Origin: an uncultured Clostridia bacterium
GTDB lineage: Bacteria > Bacillota > Clostridia > Oscillospirales > Acutalibacteraceae
Reading direction: 5' to 3'
DNA length: 64,000 nucleotides
Assembly: GCA_904397895.1 (NCBI GenBank)
Contig: CAJFOZ010000006.1
Location: 1 to 64,000 of the forward strand
The translations under genes were made by a program, and so were the position numbers. The first letter of the stretch is position 1. Every line of letters starts with the position of its first letter. The notes beneath the pieces were generated by a model. That model was not told where the DNA came from. It saw nothing but the letters and a program-made list of their open reading frames with translations, and did not search any database. Below are positions 48,004 to 56,349 of the stretch, piece by piece.

Positions 48004-49413
48004 ATGAGATTATACAATACGTTGACAAGAGAAAAACAGGAATTTAAGCCCATGGGGGAAGAAGCCACCATCTACGCCTGTGGCCCTACGGTGTATAACT
48101 ATATCCACATCGGGAATGCCCGGCCTTTGTGCGTCTTTGATGTGCTGCGCCGCTATCTGGCCTACCGAGGCATGCCGGTGCGGTTTGTACAGAACTTCAC
48201 TGATGTAGACGACAAGATCATCAACAAAGCAAACAGCGAAGGGGTTTCCTCCACTGAGATTGCCGAGCGGTACATCGCCGAATACTGGACCGATGCCGAT
48301 GGCCTCAACATCCAACGGGCCACCGTCCATCCTAAGGCCACTGAGAATATCGACGAGATCATCGATATCGTCAAGACCCTCATCGACAAGGGATACGCCT
48401 ATCAAAGCGGATCGGACGTCTATTTTAGGACCCTCAAGGATGAAAATTACGGCAAGCTCTCCCACCAGCCCATCGAGGACCTGGAGTCGGGTGCCCGCAT
48501 CGATGTCAGCGACGTCAAAGAGGACGCCCTGGATTTTGCCCTGTGGAAGGGGGCAAAACCGGGGGAACCGGCTTGGGAATCCCCCTGGGGGATGGGGCGT
48601 CCTGGATGGCACATCGAGTGCTCGGCTATGGCACGGCGGTACTTGGGCAAGACCATCGACATCCACTGCGGCGGCGAAGACCTGGTCTTCCCCCATCATG
48701 AGAATGAGATCGCCCAGAGCGAATGCGCCAACGGTGTCCCCTTTGCCCGGTTCTGGGTACACAACGGCTTTATCAATGTGGACAAACGGAAGATGTCCAA
48801 ATCTTTGGGCAATTTCTTTACCGTCCGGGAAGTGGCGGAAAAGTTTGGCTATGAGCCCATCCGTTACCTGATGGTGTCCTCCCACTACCGCAGCCCCATC
48901 AACTACAGCTTGGAGATCATGGAGCAGTGTGTAGCCGCCCTGGACCGCCTCTACACCTGCCGGGACAACCTGACTTTTGCTCTGAAAAATGCCGCCGATA
49001 TCCCCGCCGATGAGGAATTTTTGCAGCGCCTTGACCAGTACCGCACGCGGTTCTGCGCCGCCATGGACGATGACCTTAACACGGCCGACGCCATGGGCGT
49101 GGTGTTTGAGATGGTGCGCGACGCCAATACCACCCTGGTGGGTGTGGACGGCGTATCCAAGCAGAGCGTACAATCGGCTTTGGATATGCTTGGGGAACTG
49201 ACGGGCGTACTGGGCCTGCTGTATGAACGGGGACAGGAGAAAGAGGACGACGACCTGACGGCCCACGTGGAGGAATTGATTGAGAAACGCGCCCAGGCTC
49301 GGAAGGAGAAGAATTGGGCGGAGGCCGACCGCATCCGGGATCAGCTGAAAGAGGAAGGCATCGTTTTGGAGGATACGCCCCAAGGTGTCAAATGGAGCAA
49401 AAAAACGGTATAA
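48004..49413 (+). CDS. cysS: Cysteinyl-tRNA synthetase
   Basis: 469 residues; ATG at 48004 with AAAGGAA upstream, 25 bases after cysE. HIGH motif in TVYNYIHIGNARP, zinc-site residues (CGPTVYN Cys; WHIECSAMA; GGEDLVFPHHENE), and KMSKS in KRKMSKSLGNFF. Class I enzyme charging tRNA-Cys in the cytosol. cysE-cysS linkage under a Cys T-box is common in Firmicutes. Confidence 0.97.
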   Translation: MRLYNTLTREKQEFKPMGEEATIYACGPTVYNYIHIGNARPLCVFDVLRRYLAYRGMPVRFVQNFTDVDDKIINKANSEGVSSTEIAERYIAEYWTDADGLNIQRATVHPKATENIDEIIDIVKTLIDKGYAYQSGSDVYFRTLKDENYGKLSHQPIEDLESGARIDVSDVKEDALDFALWKGAKPGEPAWESPWGMGRPGWHIECSAMARRYLGKTIDIHCGGEDLVFPHHENEIAQSECANGVPFARFWVHNGFINVDKRKMSKSLGNFFTVREVAEKFGYEPIRYLMVSSHYRSPINYSLEIMEQCVAALDRLYTCRDNLTFALKNAADIPADEEFLQRLDQYRTRFCAAMDDDLNTADAMGVVFEMVRDANTTLVGVDGVSKQSVQSALDMLGELTGVLGLLYERGQEKEDDDLTAHVEELIEKRAQARKEKNWAEADRIRDQLKEEGIVLEDTPQGVKWSKKTV

Positions 49414-49460
49414 AATTTCAAGGGTTAATCTCTTGAAATTTGGGTATATTGGTGTATAAT
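49413..49460 (+). promoter_or_regulatory. fruK promoter overlapped by a 10-bp inverted repeat
   Basis: -35 TTGAAA (49433-49438), 16-base spacer, -10 TATAAT (49455-49460). Inverted repeat AAATTTCAAG (49413-49422) / CTTGAAATTT (49432-49441) covers the -35: either a repressor operator or a weak terminator hairpin of cysS. Confidence 0.65.
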
Positions 49461-49524
49461 AAAGAAAAGATTAAGAGGAATATGCCGAGGGCCTTGTGCG
49501 GATGCACGAAGGAGGTCCCGGCTC

Positions 49525-49536
49525 ATGAGGGAGTGA
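49525..49536 (+). CDS. Possible three-codon leader ORF (MRE) before fruK
   Basis: ATG AGG GAG TGA at 49525-49536 has a better ribosome site (AAGGAGGT, 49509-49516) than fruK itself. That site lies in the 3' arm of a hairpin (GGGCCTT-GTGC-GGAT-GCAC-GAAGG). The stop is 6 bases before the fruK ATG. It may be chance or a translational coupling device. Confidence 0.3.
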   Translation: MRE

Positions 49537-49542
49537 ACCATT

Positions 49543-50478
49543 ATGTTGCCCAAGGTTTTAACTGTGACCCTCAATCCATCCATTGACGTCACCCTGTGGC
49601 TGGACCAATTGGACACCGATATGGTGAACCGGGTCAAAAGGGAGACCCGTCAGCCTGGGGGAAAGGGGATCAATGTATCCCGCGTGCTAACTCGGTCGAG
49701 TATTCCGACCTTGGCGACCGGCATCGCCGGATTCGATAACCTCCACGCCATGACCTATGTATTGGGGCGAGAAGGGGTAAAACACCGCTTTGTGAGGACG
49801 CTGGGGGATATCCGGGAGAATATTACCCTCCGGGTGGGAAAAGAGACCATCAAGGTCAATCGCGAGGGGCTGGAATGTTCCCAAGATGATTTAGGGAAAT
49901 TGACGCGCATCCTGAGGGAAGAGATTCATCCGGGGGATTTCTGCGTTTTTGGAGGCAGCCTTCCCCAAGGCGTAGGCTTTGAGGATGTGAAGGCCTTGGC
50001 TCGGGAGGCCCAGTCGGTAGAAGGCATTGTGGCCATTGACACCGACTGCCTTACTTTGGATCAATTAAGCGAGATAAAGCCCTGGCTCATTAAGCCCAAT
50101 GCCGGGGAATTCTGTCGGCTGGTGGAGGCCAATCCCGAGACGCCGGAGGAAATGTTATCCTACGGCCGGAAGGTGTTGGAGCGGGGAATTTCGGTGGTGC
50201 TTCTCAGCCTTGGGGCGGGAGGCATGTTGGGCATGACCCAAGACCAGGCGATACTGGCCAAGGTACCGGCGGTGGAGGCCCAGTCCACCGTAGGAGCTGG
50301 GGATTCATCGTTGGCCGGGTTCTTAGCGGCACATATTAGGGGCCTTAGCTTTGATGAATGTGTCCGTCTGGCGGCCGCTTATGGGACGGCATCGGTCACC
50401 GATCAATCGGCTGAACTGGCGTATCCCGACCGGGCCGCAGAGTATTATGGCCGCATCACCATCACACAATTGCAATAA
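49543..50478 (+). CDS. fruK: 1-phosphofructokinase (PfkB family)
   Basis: 311 residues; ATG at 49543 with GAGGGAG upstream. Hallmarks of FruK/LacC: VLTVTLNPSIDVTLWL at the N-terminus, RQPGGKGINVSRVL near residue 37, KPNAGEFCRLV and the catalytic STVGAGDSSLAGFLAAH. It phosphorylates fructose 1-phosphate (tagatose 6-phosphate is the alternative substrate in this group). No PTS genes adjoin it. Confidence 0.88.
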   Translation: MLPKVLTVTLNPSIDVTLWLDQLDTDMVNRVKRETRQPGGKGINVSRVLTRSSIPTLATGIAGFDNLHAMTYVLGREGVKHRFVRTLGDIRENITLRVGKETIKVNREGLECSQDDLGKLTRILREEIHPGDFCVFGGSLPQGVGFEDVKALAREAQSVEGIVAIDTDCLTLDQLSEIKPWLIKPNAGEFCRLVEANPETPEEMLSYGRKVLERGISVVLLSLGAGGMLGMTQDQAILAKVPAVEAQSTVGAGDSSLAGFLAAHIRGLSFDECVRLAAAYGTASVTDQSAELAYPDRAAEYYGRITITQLQ

Positions 50479-50492
50479 GATAAATGGATTTC

Positions 50493-51011
50493 TCAGCAAT
50501 AGGAGGAATCTTGAAATCGTAAACCAAAAAGGACATGGCGAACACTTCGTAGAAAGGGTCGCCATGTCCTTTTATTAGTTGGACTGCATCCATTGGTCCA
50601 AGACATCGTAAAATCAGCTTCCCCGGTATCCTCATCCACATCTTTTGAAATGATGGAGAAGCCTTCCCGCTGATAAAACCTTACTGCACGCTTGTTCCTC
50701 TGGTATACGTTTAACGACAAGGCAGGATGGATTTCCTTGACGTAATTCAGGAGCTGTTTTCCAATGCCTATACCCTGGGATTGTTCCTCCACAAAAATCC
50801 CGGCAAGATAGTCTCCCTGCATCCCAACGAACCCCTGTACGTCTCCATCCGTTTCATACACATAGACCTCTGCCTGTAAAATCTGTTCCCGGACGGCTGA
50901 AGCATGGGTTTCCCAGTATTCCCGCGGAATAAAATCGTGAGCCTCCCTGTTTCCGTCCAGCCAAATCCTCATAAGCTGTCCTATATCGCAGGCTTCAAAT
51001 TTACGAATCAA
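50493..51011 (-). CDS. GNAT family N-acetyltransferase
   Basis: 172 residues from a TTG at 51011 (AGGAGG 8 bases upstream), overlapping the end of the MFS gene. GNAT core: IRKFEACDIGQLMRIWLDGN start, AGIFVEEQSQGIGIGKQLLN with the Q..G.G acetyl-CoA loop, and LNVYQRNKRAVRFYQREGF. Similar proteins end near the 'MSW' at about residue 138; here the frame continues some 35 residues through the terminator hairpin, so the tail is probably not native. Composition is more AT-rich than the flanking core genes; likely acquired together with the MFS gene. Confidence 0.85.
   Translation of the reverse strand: MIRKFEACDIGQLMRIWLDGNREAHDFIPREYWETHASAVREQILQAEVYVYETDGDVQGFVGMQGDYLAGIFVEEQSQGIGIGKQLLNYVKEIHPALSLNVYQRNKRAVRFYQREGFSIISKDVDEDTGEADFTMSWTNGCSPTNKRTWRPFLRSVRHVLFGLRFQDSSYC
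50525..50575. terminator. Terminator after fruK, overlapping the 3' end of the GNAT gene
   Basis: AAAAGGACATGGCGA and TCGCCATGTCCTTTT arms; A-run before and T-run after allow use from both sides. Confidence 0.85.
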
Positions 51012-52239
51012 GTTTCTTTCCTCCTTTTTGGATGTTTTTAAGGCGGTACCACAGCAAAATTGCGGCGGTCATGGCTACAATGGCGATACCGGCAATGAAA
51101 AACCATACCTGAACCCCGACTTTTTCAGCAATTGGACTGCTGAATAACAATCCAACCGGCATGGTGACGGAGGAAATGAGGGTAAGAACCGAGAAGGCCC
51201 GTCCCATTTTCTCTGCTTCCACCGTTTTCTGAATGTAGGCGGTTAGGGGAATGCTATGTACATTACCGGATGCGCCAAGCCCCACGCAGAGTATGGCAAA
51301 CAGAATCCATCCGACAAATACCGACGGGAGTATTCCACAAGCCGCTGAAACCGCGCCCATTCCAAGCAGTCCGATAAAAGATACCCGTATTTTCCGCTTT
51401 ATCTTTAACACACTGGAAAAAAGCAGTGAGGATGCGATCATTCCCACCGCAAAAGACAATTCCACTACGCTGCCGTACATTGCAGACAGGTTAAAATAAT
51501 CGCTGGTCATCAGCGGATAGAAGGAGGAGAGGGGGGCATAGAAAAACATACAAAGGGCCTCAGCCATTACCAGATAAAATAGCTTCCGGTCCCTTTGGAA
51601 CACTCGGAGCCCTTCCTTAAATTCCTCCAGCATATTTTGTTTGGCCTCTTGTGATTTTTCCAGCTTGGGAATTTTGACTGCTGCCAAAGCAATGCTGGCG
51701 AGAATCGCTCCGACGACATCACTCATCAGGACCACGGACATGGGAAATGCAGCGTAAAGGGAGGCGCCAATGACAGGCCCTAACAGGAATGAACCGGCAT
51801 TCATCAGCTGCATCCACCCATTTGTCTTGACAAGCTGATCGGATGGCACAAGCTGTGGGATGATCGACTGGATGGCCGGCTGTTGAAATGTGCTGCCAAT
51901 TCCCCGGACGCACAACATAATGAAGACTGTCCAGACAGGTAGATCAAATAGGAGTAGGCATACGGCATAAACCAGCGCAATAACGCCCATGGCCATATCT
52001 GAGAAAATACAGATGAATTTTCGATGAAAGCGGTCGGCCGCTATGCCGGCAAGGGGACTGAACAGCGTCATGGGCAGATATGCCACAAGCCCGGACAATC
52101 CCAGCATCAACGGCGAGGAGGTTTGCTCTGCCAGCCACCAGATCATTGCAAACTGGACGCCGTGGCTTCCCAGTAGGGAGATTGCCTGTCCCAATGCAAC
52201 GATTGAGAATTTTGTTTTCCATTTGTCTTTTTCAAACAT
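51001..52239 (-). CDS. MFS efflux transporter (Mef-like), attenuator-controlled
   Basis: 412 residues; ATG at 52239 with AAAGGAA upstream. About twelve membrane helices; start KWKTKFSIVALGQAISLLGS, MFS motif A-like GIAADRFHRKFICIF, motif C-type region FQQPAIQSIIPQLVPSDQL. General resemblance to macrolide exporters of the MefA/MefE type (from memory), but the substrate is unproven. The leader upstream has a five-codon peptide gene and a terminator/antiterminator pair, the usual control of ribosome-targeting antibiotic resistance genes. Confidence 0.88.
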   Translation of the reverse strand: MFEKDKWKTKFSIVALGQAISLLGSHGVQFAMIWWLAEQTSSPLMLGLSGLVAYLPMTLFSPLAGIAADRFHRKFICIFSDMAMGVIALVYAVCLLLFDLPVWTVFIMLCVRGIGSTFQQPAIQSIIPQLVPSDQLVKTNGWMQLMNAGSFLLGPVIGASLYAAFPMSVVLMSDVVGAILASIALAAVKIPKLEKSQEAKQNMLEEFKEGLRVFQRDRKLFYLVMAEALCMFFYAPLSSFYPLMTSDYFNLSAMYGSVVELSFAVGMIASSLLFSSVLKIKRKIRVSFIGLLGMGAVSAACGILPSVFVGWILFAILCVGLGASGNVHSIPLTAYIQKTVEAEKMGRAFSVLTLISSVTMPVGLLFSSPIAEKVGVQVWFFIAGIAIVAMTAAILLWYRLKNIQKGGKKLDS

Positions 52240-52280
52240 TTTTCTATTCCTTTCTGCTTAAAATAAAGTCTGCATGAAAA

Positions 52281-52516
52281 GGACAATAAAAAAACAGATA
52301 ACCCTCAAAAGACGGGTTATCTGTGTATCTACTTTGCTACGATTTCAGCCCGATGGACAATAGACGCAGTTGTCCACAGCAAATGAGCAGGCACACCAAA
52401 ACACCTGAAAAACAGAGTTAGCTCAATGAATCTATTCGCAAAGATAAGTACAACAAAATAACCCATCATAAATAGGATGAGCACGAATCTTATTCGTAGA
52501 TTTTATTGTCCTATAA
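52281..52516 (-). promoter_or_regulatory. Transcription attenuator of the MFS gene
   Basis: Minus strand, in order: GGACAAT (52511-52505); GCGAATAGA (52439-52431), complementary to the leader peptide coding bases; GGGTTAT (52464-52458); hairpin GGACAA..TTGTCC (52375-52355); terminator CAGATAACCC / GGGTTATCTG (52323-52295) with a T7 run. GGGTTAT can pair with the terminator's ATAACCC arm as an antiterminator, and two ATTGTCC segments (52361-52355, 52287-52281) can pair with GGACAAT. Confidence 0.8.
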
Positions 52517-52534
52517 TTAGCGAATAGACGACAT
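52517..52534 (-). CDS. Leader peptide MSSIR of the MFS attenuator
   Basis: ATG at 52534 with a strong GGGAGGT site 6 bases upstream, reading Met-Ser-Ser-Ile-Arg then TAA. Its coding bases (TCTATTCGC) are complementary to GCGAATAGA 80 bases downstream, so a ribosome stalled here would change the folding of the leader. Confidence 0.7.
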   Translation of the reverse strand: MSSIR

Positions 52535-52565
52535 CAAGCCACCTCCCTTTGTTAAACTAAATGGA

Positions 52566-52594
52566 AACATAACACAAAAAACTCAAAAAGTCAA
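52566..52594 (-). promoter_or_regulatory. Promoter of the MFS leader
   Basis: Minus-strand -35 TTGACT (52594-52589), 17-base spacer, -10 TATGTT (52571-52566). Confidence 0.7.
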
Positions 52595-52692
52595 TCGGCA
52601 AAATGTGAATCGATCAAAATTAAAAATTTTTGGCTCTGTTGATTTGGCTGGTTATGGAATGGCGGCAATTGCCGCGGGAGAAGAACGAATGG

Positions 52693-52896
52693 TTAGGCAG
52701 CGCGTTTGGATACAGGAGGACGCTGAAAATGTGTGCTGCGTTTTTTAAAACGATTGGAGCGGCGACGGGAATTTTTCCATCGCCGAAGTAGCCGGCGCTC
52801 GAATAATACCACACGTTGTTCAAAGAGAAACCCCATACCGATGCCAAGAATGACTAGCACTTCTAATATGGTTTGAAGGGTTTGTCCGGTTGTCAT
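52693..52896 (-). CDS. Small single-pass membrane protein with basic tail; possible SOS-induced protein
   Basis: 67 residues from the ATG at 52896 (GGGGG 8 bases upstream; a TTG two codons earlier is possible). Residues about 8-27 (TILEVLVILGIGMGFLFEQR) form one membrane helix; the remainder is very basic (RRLLRRWKNSRRRSNRFKKR), so by positive-inside the tail should be cytosolic. No family recognised. A LexA-like box sits between the -35 and -10 regions of its promoter, hinting at DNA-damage control, for example a cell-division inhibitor; this is inference. Confidence 0.6.
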   Translation of the reverse strand: MTTGQTLQTILEVLVILGIGMGFLFEQRVVLFERRLLRRWKNSRRRSNRFKKRSTHFQRPPVSKRAA

Positions 52897-52937
52897 AGCC
52901 AATTCCCCCGTTTGAATTAGAATTTTTGTTCACTAAT

Positions 52938-52954
52938 AGTATAACATATGTTCG
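52938..52954 (-). promoter_or_regulatory. LexA-like box overlapping the promoter of the small membrane protein
   Basis: Minus strand: CGAACATATGTTAT (52954-52941), matching the Firmicutes SOS box core GAAC-N4-GTT, with -10 TATACT (52943-52938) directly after it. Confidence 0.6.
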
Positions 52955-53033
52955 AGAAAAAAGAAAGGGGTTTGGAACAAATTTTTAAATATTAGTTCGA
53001 TAAAAATTAAATATGACACCTTAAAAAATACCC

Positions 53034-53320
53034 GGTACCCTTCAAAAAGGAAAAGGTGGCACATAAGCTCCGTCTTAAAGAATGATCGGGAGCGACGTGG
53101 GAGGGGGTACTGCCCCAAGAATAACCCGGTACCCTTCAAAAAGGAAAAGGTGGCACACAAGGTCCGTCTTAGAGAATGATCGGGGGCGACGTGGGAGGGG
53201 GTACTACCCCCTAGGATAAACCCGGTACCTCCCAAAAAAGGAAAAGGTACCGGGCACATAGACTTCGTCTCAGAGAATAATCTGGAGCGACGTGGGAGGG
53301 GGTACTACCCCCTAGGATAG
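53034..53320. repeat. Three tandem ~95-bp repeat units (locus B)
   Basis: Units begin GGTACC at 53034, 53128 and 53224 (periods 94 and 96). Each contains AAAAAGGAAAAGGT, a TCCGTCTTA-like part, GAATGATCGGG, then GCGACGTGGGAGGGGGTACT and a GGGGGTACTACCCCC hairpin. Unit 3 has an extra GGTACCGGG that creates an additional GGTACC inverted repeat. A 108-codon leftward frame through them is a product of the repetition. Confidence 0.85.
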
Positions 53321-54550
53321 CTGTTGTTCTGAATAAGATCCATCGGGGTTATAGTAGATAACCGAATCAATACCGCTGCTGGTCAGAGCCTCCACTTGAT
53401 CCTCCACTTGGGAGGCAGTCATATCGTAAGCCTGTACCCATCCCCACAGGGTCGTAGATGAACCGGCATTTGCCCCAGCGGCGTCGGCTACAGCCTCGAC
53501 CACCTCAGATACTTGAGCAGATGGGTCCTCAAACGTCTCGCCAGAAATAGTGATGTCTTTGCCAAGCTCTCCCGGCATACAATTTATAGCGGCAGTTTGA
53601 GCTCCGAAGGTCAAGGGATTCTCATCCCCGTAGATGGAACTGGCTTCACCAGCTGCGACATCACCGGGACAGGATAGAATAGCCTCCGCGCCCTTAGCCT
53701 GCAAAGCATCCTGCATTTTAGTGACAAAAGTGCTCAACGCTTGGTCCCTGGATATACTTTCGGATCCTTTGCCGTAATAAGCGGTACTTCCGCCCTTGTC
53801 AGGGAACTGGACGGCTTCCAGCATAATCTGTTCAAACCCCATATCCACCGCCTCGGAGGCGATGTCGATGAGATACTGTGCAGCTACGTCGGAATAGGGG
53901 TTCAGCCAAGATTTACCGCCGTTTGCCTTGGAAGCATCCAGCCAAGTCAGCTGCGGATTGGGTTTATATTGAATGGCTCCTGCACGGATGGCAAATTTTG
54001 CAATGGGGTCTTTAAAACAGAACATACGGCCGATGGGTTTGATGCCTGCATCTTTTAAATCGGTGAGAGCGGCTACCAGATCAGGGGCATCGTCGGCTAC
54101 AGCGCCGGCGGTTTTGGGAGCTTCCAGGTTGGAGGCATAGGTCAAAGTGCCATCTTCCAGCTTGATGTCCACCACTACGGCATTGACGCCGGTCTTCTTG
54201 GCCAGCGCGATAAAGGAGTCGAGGTCGTTGCCCGTGAGGGTATCCACCGGCAGCCACACGGCTTTTGTACCGCTGACCTGGGTGCCGGAGGGCTGCGACG
54301 ACGCGGCGGAAGAGGAAGCCGGAGGCTGGGATGAAGCAGGACTCTCCGAAGAGACAGGGGCCTGACTTGGAACATCACTTGCTGACGAGGAAGGATCCGG
54401 GGATGTAATATTTTTAAAGAAATTCATCACCGGTCCCGCTACACTGTATCCTACAAACACCAGGACAATACACACGAGGATCAATAAAATCCAACGGAAG
54501 GGGTGGCGTTTTTTGCGATACATGGTACGTCTACGGCGAATTTTATCCAT
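53312..54550 (-). CDS. Putative glycoside hydrolase (DUF4015-like), membrane-anchored
   Basis: 412 residues from the ATG at 54550 (GGAG 11 bases upstream). Short basic cytosolic start, one membrane helix (WILLILVCIVLVFVGYSVAG, about 20-39), a Ser/Pro/Ala-rich wall-spanning linker (about 50-90), then a TIM-barrel-like domain: AVWLPVDTLTGNDLDSFIAL, GVNAVVVDIKLEDGTLTY and MGFEQIMLEAVQFPDKGG, matching the 'putative glycoside hydrolase' family DUF4015/GH-like. It probably acts on a cell-envelope glycan outside the cell. Tandem repeats follow its stop. Confidence 0.82.
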   Translation of the reverse strand: MDKIRRRRTMYRKKRHPFRWILLILVCIVLVFVGYSVAGPVMNFFKNITSPDPSSSASDVPSQAPVSSESPASSQPPASSSAASSQPSGTQVSGTKAVWLPVDTLTGNDLDSFIALAKKTGVNAVVVDIKLEDGTLTYASNLEAPKTAGAVADDAPDLVAALTDLKDAGIKPIGRMFCFKDPIAKFAIRAGAIQYKPNPQLTWLDASKANGGKSWLNPYSDVAAQYLIDIASEAVDMGFEQIMLEAVQFPDKGGSTAYYGKGSESISRDQALSTFVTKMQDALQAKGAEAILSCPGDVAAGEASSIYGDENPLTFGAQTAAINCMPGELGKDITISGETFEDPSAQVSEVVEAVADAAGANAGSSTTLWGWVQAYDMTASQVEDQVEALTSSGIDSVIYYNPDGSYSEQQLS

Positions 54551-54665
54551 AAGTAGCTCATCTCCAATTATGAAGGAATCACAGGGGTCGGAACGTCTTT
54601 TAAAGGGTCCGTGGAAAGAAACAACATTCGACAAGGTCAATGTTTTCCATCCTGATTTTGCCCTC

Positions 54666-54694
54666 TTGCATTGTAGAGGGGTATGGCATATCAT
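54666..54694 (+). promoter_or_regulatory. Possible promoter of mecA
   Basis: -35 TTGCAT (54666-54671), 17-base spacer, -10 TATCAT (54689-54694). Confidence 0.5.
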
Positions 54695-54743
54695 GACACT
54701 AGGGAGATCGTTTCCCAAACCAAAGAAATGGGGCTGTTGTTAT

Positions 54744-55331
54744 TTGAAGATCGAGTTATGTGGGGAAGACAGGCTGCGGATCACCCTAAACCAGGCCGAT
54801 CTAGCGCAGCTGTCCATCTCCTTTGAAGAGCTGGACTATGGCCGGATGGAGACCAGGCGCATCATCTGGGAACTGCTGGATGAAGCCAATCGCCGCACCG
54901 GGTTTGACAGCTCAAAAGGGAAATTGCTCATCGAGGCCATGCCGCTTCTGGACGGCGGATGCGTGTTGTATTTTACCATCCTGCCCCGGGAGTACGATCA
55001 AAAGAGCCGGCCCAAGAAACTGCATCTGCGCCGGCTGAACGGGCCGTACGTCTATGAATTCAAAGGGGCCGATGAACTGATGAGCGTATGCTCCCGCCTT
55101 TCCCGGGAATATCCCGACGCCATTCCAAAGAGCACCGTTTACCAGATGGACCATTCGTATCGCCTGGTGATCTACACCAGGGAGGATACCTGCAAATCCT
55201 GTGCGCCGTTGCTCAGCGAATATGGAAGTCCCGCCGGGGAAGGAAGCGCTGCCGCTGCATTTGCGGCCGAGCATGGGAAAATGCTTGCCGAAGGGGACGC
55301 GGTCAGCCAAATCGGACGCCACCTCTCGTAG
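54744..55331 (+). CDS. mecA: Adaptor protein MecA
   Basis: 195 residues from the TTG at 54744 (GGGG 10 bases upstream; the frame runs further back over the divergent promoter region without support). N-terminal substrate-binding domain LKIELCGEDRLRITLNQADL with SISFEELDYG; an acidic/aromatic linker; C-terminal MecA domain with YVYEFKGADELMSVCSRLSRE and STVYQMDHSYRLVIY. It delivers substrates to ClpC(P) in the cytosol. Slightly shorter than B. subtilis MecA (218). Confidence 0.88.
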   Translation: MKIELCGEDRLRITLNQADLAQLSISFEELDYGRMETRRIIWELLDEANRRTGFDSSKGKLLIEAMPLLDGGCVLYFTILPREYDQKSRPKKLHLRRLNGPYVYEFKGADELMSVCSRLSREYPDAIPKSTVYQMDHSYRLVIYTREDTCKSCAPLLSEYGSPAGEGSAAAAFAAEHGKMLAEGDAVSQIGRHLS

Positions 55332-55451
55332 AAGGACGAGAGGAAAGAAGGCGCGTCCTCTCAATATTGTAGGACAATGCCAGGCAAAAAATTCCGGCCA
55401 AGGGAAAATTTTTATAGTTAGTCCGAGTTAAAAGCGATCCGAAAACGAGAC

Positions 55452-55483
55452 GCCTGGGCATTTCTGCCCAGGTGCTTTGTTTG
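55452..55483. terminator. Terminator between mecA and rpe
   Basis: GCCTGGGCA-TTTC-TGCCCAGGT followed by GCTTTGTTTG; serves converging genes. Confidence 0.75.
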
Positions 55484-55508
55484 TTATATCTGTGCAAAAA
55501 CTACCCTG

Positions 55509-56162
55509 TTAAGCCCGGCCGGAACGGAGCTGACGGATGGTTGCCTTTGGATCGTCGCTGTAAAAGACAGCAGTGCCCGCCACTAGGATGTTGGCCCCGG
55601 CAGCGATGGCCAAAGGGGCGGTACTGGTATCCACCCCGCCATCCACTTGGATATCCAACGGAAGACCGAACCGGTCGGCCCATTGACGCAGGGTACGGAT
55701 CTTGGGCAACATATCGGTCATAAAGCGCTGGCCGCCAAAACCGGGTTCCACCGTCATGACCAGTACCATATCCAGCTTATCCAGATAAGGATATACCGCC
55801 TCCACAGGGGTACCGGGCTTGACGGACAGGGCGCATTTGACGCCCCGCCTCCGCAGCAGACTGATAGCTTCGCCGGCAGAGGGACATTCCACATGAACTG
55901 TGACAAGATTGGCGCCGGCATCCACAAAGGCATCCACATACCGTTCCGGTTGACTGATCATCAGATGGACGTCAAACGGCAGGTCGGTCACCTTGCGCAG
56001 GCAATAGACCACCGGGGCGCCGATGGTGATATTGGGCACAAAATGGCCGTCCATCACATCGATGTGCAGCATATCCGCACCGGATGCCTCCATCCGATGG
56101 GCTTCCTGCCCCAGGCAGGCGAAATCGGCTGACAAAATAGAGGGTGCAATTTGGATATTCAA
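55509..56162 (-). CDS. rpe: Ribulose-phosphate 3-epimerase
   Basis: 217 residues from the TTG at 56162 (GGAGG 8 bases upstream), the family length; the frame opens 34 codons earlier without support. IQIAPSILSADFACLGQEA, HIDVMDGHFVPNITIG (metal-binding His/Asp), DVHLMISQPERYVDAF, MTVEPGFGGQRF and IQVDGGVDTSTA are all diagnostic. Interconverts ribulose 5-phosphate and xylulose 5-phosphate in the pentose phosphate pathway. Confidence 0.96.
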   Translation of the reverse strand: MNIQIAPSILSADFACLGQEAHRMEASGADMLHIDVMDGHFVPNITIGAPVVYCLRKVTDLPFDVHLMISQPERYVDAFVDAGANLVTVHVECPSAGEAISLLRRRGVKCALSVKPGTPVEAVYPYLDKLDMVLVMTVEPGFGGQRFMTDMLPKIRTLRQWADRFGLPLDIQVDGGVDTSTAPLAIAAGANILVAGTAVFYSDDPKATIRQLRSGRA

Positions 56163-56349
56163 ATTCGAATCCTCCATCCGAAAAAGGTTGATGGGAAGAA
56201 GCCGGGACCCTCGATCCACTAGGGAAAGGTACGGCATTATAATACAACCATAATGATAAACCAATCGCGACGAAAGGTCAACAGCAGGCCACAGCTTTTG
56301 TGTCGGACAAGGAAGAAAAAAGATTTTTTAGGAATTACAAGAAAAATGC

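Noticed and set aside
52933..53259. 108-codon leftward frame in the 53-kb repeats
   Set aside because: Repetitive translation of the repeat units; no ribosome site.
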